Source of the DNA: Zygnema cylindricum
Taxonomy: Eukaryota > Streptophyta > Zygnematophyceae > Zygnematales > Zygnemataceae
Reading direction: 5' to 3'
DNA: 62,192 bases
NCBI GenBank assembly: GCA_037447655.1
Contig: JBBHKE010000196.1
Coordinates: 1 to 62,192 of the forward strand
Made by a program: the position numbers and the translations under genes. Shown here piece by piece: positions 55,600 through 62,192 of this stretch (positions are counted from its first letter, which is position 1; every line of letters starts with the position of its first letter). The notes under the pieces are model-generated. The model made no database searches, was not told the DNA's origin, and saw only the letters and a program-made list of their open reading frames with translations.

Positions 55600-55998
55600 A
55601 TGTGGCCCATTACCACATTTTTTGCGGCAAAAACCAGAGCTCTCGCTAAAATTTTACCACCTCTGATTGAGGAGGAGATGGAGTGGGACAAGAGAGAGGA
55701 AGAGGGAGAGGCAATTGAAAGGATGGGATCACAAAACGATGACACCCTCATTGACGGTGGTGCGGCCGATTTTGGCTCACCCCCAAACTCACCTCCGGAC
55801 TCACCTTGTGTGGACCACAGTATCATCCCAGTGGTGAGACACAAACTCCAACACGTGTCGACAAAGGCTGCAGACGTTCGTGTGATCAACTGGATGACTG
55901 CGGATTGTAGTACAAATGGAAAGGGGTGCCTTATCCTGAGGACCTTCAATCAGTTTCTAGAACACTTTACGAGGGATTATAATACAAGTAAGAAGTAA
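55600..55998 (+). CDS. unrecognised protein, possible first exon
   Basis: ATG opens MWPITTFFAAKTRALAKIL, followed by an acidic stretch (EEEMEWDKREEEGEAIER), a proline/serine stretch (GSPPNSPPDSPC) and a more globular end (DVRVINWMTADCS, GKGCLILRTFNQFLEHFT). The composition is protein-like. ACAA/GTAAGAAG at 55987/55988 is a good 5' splice site ten bases before the stop, so this may be exon 1 of a longer gene. I do not recognise a family; it could be host or transposon. Confidence 0.35.
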   Translation: MWPITTFFAAKTRALAKILPPLIEEEMEWDKREEEGEAIERMGSQNDDTLIDGGAADFGSPPNSPPDSPCVDHSIIPVVRHKLQHVSTKAADVRVINWMTADCSTNGKGCLILRTFNQFLEHFTRDYNTSKK

Positions 55999-56169
55999 AA
56001 CCTTTTATTCTTACCTTATATGAGTTTTTACGGCTACTTACATTGCGTGTCTCAGTATGTTATTCGCTTATAAAGTGGTATTTTGTTTACCTCTACCTTT
56101 ATGTGTGCGTTTAAATTCCTATTTCTTTTTTCCTCCCCCCCCCCTTTAACGTCGTTTTGTTGGATCCTC

Positions 56170-56765
56170 ATGCACCGTCGTCAAATACCGACGACGTTGC
56201 CTAGGCATAATTTGTCGACAAGTGGAAAGTTACGAGTTTGGCGACAACGATGTGTCGTCGCCCCTCGTTCTATCATATTAATATTGTTAGCAGGCGGCCA
56301 CATTAGAGCGTCCGCGCGTGGTTGGAGAAATCGACCTGGCGACGACAATTCGTCGTCGTCACAACGATGGAATTTTTAAACTAGAAAAGCGTGCATATTT
56401 CAATCTTTTGTCCTTAGTACATTAAATATGAACCTTCGTAGAGTCGACAACGCTTTTTTGTTACCTATTTGTTGGAATCGCAAAATCATTGAACCTCGTG
56501 ACTTTTTAATTCAGTTTCGTCGTCACACTGTTGGATTATCCAAAAGAATTTGGGACGCGACAACTTTTTTGTGTCGCGGACCACTCACTCTGTAAGTATA
56601 TTTTGAATGACATTGCCTCTATTGGAATTTACTAAACAGTGAACCGCGTGACATCCTAAAAACGTTTTATCGTCACAGTGCTGGAATTTTCACGATGATT
56701 GGAGTCGGGACGACTTCATGCCGTCACGGACAATACACTCTGTAATTACATTATGAACGCATCTA
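56170..56765. repeat. tandem 153-bp repeat with nested CGTCGTC palindromes
   Basis: Two diverged head-to-tail copies (about 56485-56620 and 56638-56765) share TGAACC-CGTGAC, CGTCACA-TG-TGGA, GGGACG-GAC and ACTCTGTAA. To the left, several self-complementary blocks occur, e.g. GCGACGACAATTCGTCGTCG (56340-56359) and GACGACGTTGCC. Confidence 0.6.
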
Positions 56766-56895
56766 TTACGTGAAAACTTCAGACTCTATTTCTTCGTTAG
56801 ACCTGCCATTTTTAGGGTTTACTTCCGTATTCTCTCACCCTTTTGTGTAGCCGCCTCTTCTTTTTCATTTTTTTGATCACGTGTGACTAATGTAT

Positions 56896-57009
56896 ATGGA
56901 GGACAACAACCATCTATACAGGCGACAGCGTAGTGTCTTGCCATATCGTCGTCACTACCTTCCACTACTTCAACGTAATCAACGACGTTTACCAAAAATA
57001 GAAAGGTAA
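56896..57009 (+). other. small arginine-rich open frame
   Basis: MEDNNHLYRRQRSVLPYRRH and so on, 37 residues, with AAAG/GTAAGA at 57005/57006 as a possible 5' splice site. May be a transposon exon; no family recognised. Confidence 0.2.
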
Positions 57010-57029
57010 GAGGTACGAAGGGGGGTAGA

Positions 57030-57660
57030 TGTTGAAAAAAATATTTTATATTCTAGTTTTTTTGTTCATGGTCTTACTGCAGTCCTCATACTTGTCGTTG
57101 TCACTGAGGACTGGCACTGGCTGCACCTTGTTGACAAAGAGACAGATAGATAGGAACAGAAGACCCAGCTCCTGTAAAAGATGGATTGACTGGACCAAGA
57201 TTTGATCCGGTTGACATCGTTAAATTATAGTGGGTGTGATCAATATTTAAACATTACAAAACGACATATTTTATTTTAAATTTTACAAGACAAATTCAAC
57301 ATAGAAAATGTATCCGTCCCCACGAAAATCGGGATCTCACGGAATGTACGAAACGACATTTAATTTCGATGGATGAAATCAAATGTCCGGATCCGATCGA
57401 ACGCCTCACAAAGGAGCCGGTGTACCGAAGTGGACTTTTGGCAGTTTGCGGAGCAGATGTCGGCAGGTGACACATGGCGAGGTATTATTGGACAGCGGAT
57501 ATTACGGGGGGAGCACCTATGGCTCATAAATTGACACACGTCAACGGAGCGACCATGCCGTACTATGGCCGTACAAGAAGTACAGCGGTACCTGTACCTT
57601 ATTGTTCCTTACAATCTTTTGTTTGGCTAGGTACACTACACTGCCAATCGCTTTTAATGT
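57030..57660 (+). mobile_element. partial LTR, family A
   Basis: Begins TGTTGAAAAAAATATTTTAT after a purine run GAAGGGGGG, as in a 3' LTR. CATACTTGTCGTTGTCACTG and the promoter-like GGCCGTACAAGAAGTACAGC match other family-A LTRs. An antisense GGATCAAATC B-box-like site is near 57200. It breaks off at about 57660. Confidence 0.6.
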
Positions 57661-57734
57661 AATGTATACTAATTCCGTCTCGCTTTTATTTTTCAAATTC
57701 TCAAATAGTATAACTTATTATATTTTTTTCTTTA

Positions 57735-58060
57735 CGCCATTTGGGGTTTTTTCCAAGTGCTGTACAAGACGAAAGTATGTTGTCTTTTAAATATCGTGGT
57801 CTACGGTCAGTGTCAGACCGTACAAAATTGTACATTTTTTCGGTGAAAAAGTAGAATTAACTAGTTTTAATAATTGCGGGCGCATGAGATTATGCGCTCT
57901 AAAAAAGGGATAAAATCGGGCTGTCAAATATCACATTCGCACATATTCGTCCAACAACCACGTTTCGACTGTGTGAACCCACGATTTGTGTACGATTTGT
58001 CAAATTTTGTACGACTGTCTATATTAGTGTAAGCATGTTTGCGACCGACATTTTTTTTTT
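57735..58060 (-). repeat. dispersed repeat, copy 2 (inverse of 18130-18440)
   Basis: Inverted relative to 18130-18440. See that entry. Confidence 0.55.
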
Positions 58061-58185
58061 TCAAAGACCCAAATTAGCATTAGTAAACAATTAGAATATA
58101 TGTTTTTTTTTTAATTTTCAAATTCCTAATTAGCATAAATCAGTGTAATTATTCCTATACGCTAAAAAAACATGTACGCTAATAG

Positions 58186-59003
58186 TGTTGGTTTTGGAAA
58201 CCTTTAGTCCTCTCTATATCTCGTGTGCAAGAAAGAGAGTCTAGACTTAGCTGGTTTTTGTGTACAGACTGAGTTGAGGTAGACAAGATGTGGTGTGGTA
58301 TGTAACTCCAAAGGGAGTTCACAGATTTGGTACACTCTATGTACACGTGTCGGTCAGTGGGGAAGTCAAGCTTGGTTGAGTTGGTTGACAAAGTACATAT
58401 TTACTTGAGGGGCCAGATTTACACATGGAGGTTCATCTTCGGTGATGAATGAATACGCGGACGGCGGACGGAGTTCGCCGTCATTTTTGGAAGAGAAATA
58501 TTGACCGAGCCGTCATTTCAGCGGACTAACTTTGATCGCGTACTTTAGAAGCGGCTAGGGTTAAGGATTGATGTAAATACTTTGGTGGTAGATAGCGGGG
58601 TTTAGTTTGATTAATGTTTGGTGTATCGATACACCACGGTAAATGTGGTACCGTTTAGATCAGCTGTAGGTTCACTTTGTATATCTAGGACTTATAATAT
58701 TTTGGAGTTAGGAATTCAGTTAATGGAAAACTGCGAAGCAGTTTTTTGTGTCTTTTTGAATTAAAAGATCATTGTGAACTTTTAGCAGAACTCTGTGAAA
58801 TTCTGCATGTGGTTTCTTTGTTATACTGTTTATATTGTGGCAAATTTGCAGACCTTGTGTGTGTCTGATTTTCTTGGGGCTTCATTGTGAAGTAGGTCTT
58901 TTTGTGGTTTCCGTGAGAGTTTCCTCTTTTGTAATCTGAATATTATGGCAACTGCTGGTGCTTCTTTTTCCTCCTCTGGGTCACCGGTTGCCTCAAATCA
59001 ACA
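58186..59003 (+). mobile_element. solo LTR, family B
   Basis: 818 bp, TGTTGGTTTTGG to CAAATCAACA, flanked by the perfect duplication AATAG (58181-58185, 59004-59008). An ATG at 58945 opens MATAGASFSSSG and runs to SNQQ at the LTR end, the same gag start seen at 50695. No PBS follows. Without the LTR the site reads CGCTAATAGCGATAGGCAG, matching the unoccupied CGCTAATAGCGATTGGCGG at 18532-18550. Confidence 0.9.
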
Positions 59004-59030
59004 AATAGCGATAGGCAGTGTAGTAGTAGG

Positions 59031-59367
59031 TTCAAAAAGGGGGTTTAGGACTTAGAAAAATTAAGGTTTCCGCTTCTCTCCCATAGTGCATCTGTATTTT
59101 TAGGCCATCATTGGCCAACCATAACTTAATGCTCTAGTGAGCAATTTTAGTGATTATTTTTGCTACTTAATGCTCTAGTGAGCAATTTTAGTGATTATTT
59201 TTGTTGCGGACTCAAAGGAGTCCAAGCTACATAGGGTTGTAGCCGGTCAGAATTTTTGCGTTCTTAGATGGCACTTATTCATTGCCAAAGTCAAAAGTGC
59301 AAATATTACCCTAGAGGCTTCATATAAGCTGGACATTCTTTGGACCAATAGAGGTCACATAATTACA
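59031..59367 (+). repeat. 3' third of a family-A LTR
   Basis: Contains the leader features of family A (GGACTCAAAGGAGTCC stem, CCCTAGAGGCTTCATATAAG) and the end ATAGAGGTCACATAATTACA; the gag ATG is ATA here. A 37-39-base local duplication (about 59128-59166 and 59167-59204, GCTCTAGTGAGCAATTTTAG). No PBS after it. Confidence 0.75.
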
Positions 59368-60141
59368 ATAGAGAGGGAAAGAGATGTTACAGAAACCGTT
59401 ATAGGAGTAAGGGATAACGCAGAGGAATTAGCAAGAGAAAAGGAGGCGGCCACCTTGCAACCCATCGGTTGGGTGCCGCTGGAGGGGAGGGGATATGAAA
59501 GGGAGGTGAGTGAAAGGGAGGAAAGGGGTGAATTGGTAGATGTGAGGAGGGAGCAGGCAATAGAAGGTGAGGTGAGTAGGGAAGAAAAAAATCCAATAGA
59601 AGATGAGGGTGGAAAGGCGGTATTGGGTGTATAAGCGGGGGGGAAGGAGGCGACGGTAGAAGAGGCTGAAGGAAATGAGGCACGGGAAAAGGTAGAGAAA
59701 AAATGAAGGAGAATAAAACGAAAATTAATATTTTTTGATGAGCGCGATGAGGAGGAAAAAGGCGAGGGTTTTAGGGAAGAGAAATTATTGAGTGACGAGA
59801 GGGAGGGGAAGACGACATTGGGAGAGGACCGAAAGGGAAAGGAAGCGACGGTCAAGGAGGGAAGGGGGAGTGAGGTTAGGGGGAGATTAGGTAAAAAAAG
59901 CAGAATAGTAAAAAAAAAATCATACGGTTTTGTGAGACCGGGGAGGAGGAAGGAGTGGGGGACGAGGCAACGGTCAAAGAGGGTGGGGGAAGTGATGCAC
60001 GGAGAAGGATAGCTAGGAAGAGGGAGATAGCAAAGGGTAAGAGGAAGGTGAATGATGGGAGAGACGACCTATATGTCCCCTCAACTTCGGGTAGCGACGA
60101 GAGCATCGAGGATGGCGAAGAACCGCCGGAAGACAAGCCCC
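59368..60141 (+). pseudogene. decayed coding region with internal repeats, unrecognised
   Basis: Purine-rich on the plus strand. Reads as charged protein in two frames with stops (near 59631 and 59703). Three related segments: GKEATVEEAEGNEAR (about 59650), GKEATVKEGRGSEVR (about 59840), GDEATVKEGGGSDARRR (about 59958). It ends LYVPSTSGSDESIEDG..PEDKPLL right at the LTR at 60142. Could be an extra gene of a retroelement or an old host gene. Confidence 0.35.
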
Positions 60142-61043
60142 TGTTGAAAAGAAGTAATTATTATTCACTTTTTAATTTAGACTTTGGAGTGAAGAGAAAG
60201 AGAGAGAGTCACCATGGCTGCCGCCATACTCAGAAAGAAAAAGGCAGACAAGCAGACAGATTGATACATTACCATAAAGTTGCTCTAATTAGTATTTGAA
60301 CCCTTGTCTGCAAAAAATTGTGTAGACATACGCCTTAACCATTTAGGCGTTAGCGAAACGATACACGTATGTGGTTCGGTAGTTAATTAGAGTGTTACGC
60401 GAAACGTCACTTTCACTTAAACATACTGAAATTGACGAAACGTCATCTATAATCAAACGACGCTCGCGAACGCAAATCTAACCGTGTAAAATACATTATC
60501 AGACATACATTATCGCCCCCGCCAATCCCGAATGAATCTTCGGCGGCTTTCGAACATAGCGGCGCCCTCTGCCACATGGCGCCGCGTCATTGAACGTCGG
60601 AAAGGATGGGAGGAGGAACAATGGCTCCCAAGTTGACAAGTGTCAACTAGAAGGCCATGTTGTTCAAAGGCCGTACAAGAAGAACAATCGGCCACTGTAC
60701 CTTCTTGTACTATACACTCTTTTGATTGGCCTAGGGTAGAGTAGTAGGTAGTTGTGAGTAGGAGATAAGGGACTTAGCGTGTTTGAGGCTCCTCTCTCCA
60801 AATGACCTTTTGTATTTATATGCCATCTTTGGCCAGCCATAACTTACTGCTCAGGGAAGCAAATTCAGTGATTCTTTTTGCGTTTGACTCAGGGGAGTCT
60901 TTTCCTCACAGGGATAGGGGTGGTGAGAGTTCTTGTGTGCCTGGGCAAGCCTATTCAGTGATAAAGTGGAAGGGGCAAATATTATCCTAGAGGCTTAACA
61001 TAGGCTGCTCATTCTGTGGGACAATGGAGACCACAGAATTTCA
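60142..61043 (+). repeat. 5' LTR (family A) of the right-hand copia element
   Basis: 902 bp, TGTTGAAAAGAAG to GAATTTCA, followed directly by the PBS. Promoter-like block at about 60660-60740. Antisense tRNA-like cassette at 60289-60350. Confidence 0.88.
60289..60350 (-). other. tRNA-like cassette in LTR
   Basis: Minus strand: CTAAATGGTTAAGGCG (A-box-like, GGTTAAGGCG at 60331-60340), an anticodon-arm-like GTCTACACAATTTTTTGCAGAC region, and GGGTTCAAATACT (B-box, 60291-60303). Spacing is tRNA-like. Antisense to the element. Confidence 0.55.
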
Positions 61044-62046
61044 GGTTATGGGCCCACACTCTAGGGTGCCCATATTTAATGGATCAGGCTTTTTTTCTTG
61101 GGAAATGATGATGGAGGGACAACTTTTTGAGAAGCACCTATGGGGCATAGTGTCCGGGCAAATTCGTTGCCCACCTCCACCTGGGTTCGGAGGAACACGT
61201 TTTTGGCACCTCCGTCACAAGTGCTATTAAAACATCAACCACCATCACGAACGATGACGAGGAAGGGGAGGAAATAATTATGGAAGGATAAAAGTGAGGA
61301 GTTCCTTCTCGAGGGACTTCATTGTCAAAGACGATACCGGCAATATCATCACCAACAATAGTGACAAAGAGTTAGACAAATCGGTCAAAATATGAAAATT
61401 GGAACTATAAGGACAAGGTGGCTAAGCTCTTAATTCTCAAAAGTGTAGTGAAGGGTATTGCAATTCCTTTTATGCATGTTAGATCTTCCTCTCAGATTTG
61501 GGTATCTCTAGTAAACAAATATAAGAGTGGGTCATTGCAGCAGCAACAGATAGCAGAAATAAGATTTCAACTTATACTTACAAGGGAGGAAGTATGAATG
61601 ATTATTGCAATGACTTATGAGTATTATTTGGAGAACTAAAGAGCGCAGGTAACTCATGGTGTGAGAAACAAAGAGTAAATACACTGATAATAAAATTACC
61701 TGAAGAGAATAAGAATATCATTAATCGGTTGCAAGATCTAGGTGATAGCAATTCGAATTGGGATGATACAGTGGGGATGATTTTAGTGAAAAGAGTACTA
61801 TAGAACTTAGGAGAGGAAGTCCGAGTTTTCAAGCATTGGCTGCAGGATCTGATTGGCGGAAGCGTGATGAGGAAAAGGGAAAGGATCCATATCGAAACTT
61901 TGGAGGAAAAAGACAAAAAGGTGGCAGATTTGATCAACAGGGGGAGAGGAGCTCCTCGAGGTGGATTATGTCACTTCTGTAAGAAACCGAGACATTATAT
62001 GGCAGATTGTGTCCAGCTTGCGGATCTTGGACTGAAAAATGGATAA
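61024..62046 (+). pseudogene. gag of the right-hand copia element
   Basis: ATG 61024 lies in the LTR end: METTEFQVMGPHSRVPIFNG, then FFSWEMMMEGQLFEKHLWGI, typical copia gag start. Several frameshifts and stops follow (first near 61200, others near 61600 and 61803). Later parts: KYKSGSLQQQQIAEIRFQL, KLPEENKNIINRLQDLGDS, and the zinc knuckle CHFCKKPRHYMADC (intact). The stop at 62044 comes just after the knuckle; no protease follows. Confidence 0.87.
61044..61056 (+). other. primer binding site
   Basis: Perfect GGTTATGGGCCCA directly after the LTR end TTTCA. Confidence 0.88.
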
Positions 62047-62073
62047 GGTTCCTTTAAAGATGGAGGAAAGAAT

Positions 62074-62192
62074 TATAGAAAATTGATGGTTCTTTTAGTA
62101 TTTTCTAGGTCTAAAATATAATGTAGAAAAGAAGCCGAGGCAATCTGCCTTCAACTCCCATACTTGTTGCAGTCACTAAAAGTTGGAGAGGA
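62074..62192 (+). repeat. start of another family-A LTR, runs off the window
   Basis: TATAGAAAATTGATGGTTC, TATTTTCTAGGTCTAAA and CCGAGGCAATCTGCCTTCAA match the beginning of the LTR at 45091. Preceded by purines (AAGATGGAGGAAAG). Its start differs from the LTR at 60142, so the two may not be a true pair. Confidence 0.75.

Noticed and set aside
1-62192. CRISPR arrays, bacterial operons or prophage
   Set aside because: Introns, LTR elements and the gene families show plant nuclear DNA; no spaced identical repeats with unique spacers were seen.

Overview
The window reads as nuclear DNA of a streptophyte plant, either a land plant or a charophyte alga. Three genes can be named and all have plant-type relatives: the 3' exon of the ribosome-export adaptor NMD3, a complete 16-exon dynamin-related protein of the plant-specific DRP1 (phragmoplastin) class, and a 2571-residue intronless nuclear protein of the plant SUO type (TFIIS-N/LW domain plus repeated D-L-N motifs). 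TTTAGGG-type telo-box motifs and many Ty1/copia LTR elements fit the same assignment. The species cannot be fixed from the sequence alone.

Layout: 1-2.6 kb holds the end of NMD3 on the plus strand, preceded by an intron or 5' region with three telo-boxes. A terminal-inverted-repeat element lies at 3.8-4.8 kb. DRP1 occupies 5.6-16.7 kb on the minus strand; I rebuilt all 16 exons, every junction keeps frame and the result is 629 residues with no defect. From 17 to 25 kb there is no recognisable gene: dispersed repeats, a 2 kb degenerate AT satellite, several minisatellites and Helitron-like hairpins. From 25.8 to 28.1 kb lie a broken partial copy of the SUO-like gene and a 460-bp tandem duplication carrying an element end. 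The SUO-like gene fills 29.7-37.4 kb on the minus strand.

From 39 kb to the end the DNA is mostly copia-type LTR retrotransposon wreckage. A minus-strand element (39171-47043, target duplication TATGT) has lost most of its reverse transcriptase, carries a solo LTR inside integrase (TATCG/TATCT), and its 5' LTR is split by a second, plus-strand element. Further solo LTRs (47.7-48.6 kb, duplication ACAAC; 58.2-59.0 kb, duplication AATAG), truncated gag-bearing elements (52.5-54.8 and 60.1-62.2 kb) and a 906-bp PIF/Harbinger-like element (51.1-52.0 kb, duplication TAA) fill most of the rest.

The most interesting signal is in these retroelements. Their primer binding site is GGTTATGGGCCCA, complementary to the anticodon region of initiator tRNA-Met, so priming probably uses a half-tRNA. 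In all five copies that keep this junction, gag starts at an ATG inside the end of the 5' LTR and reads in frame through the primer binding site, which encodes V-M-G-P. The main LTR family also carries a tRNA-like A-box/B-box cassette always antisense to the element. No direct functional link between the three host genes is visible; they appear to be unrelated housekeeping or regulatory genes separated by repeats.
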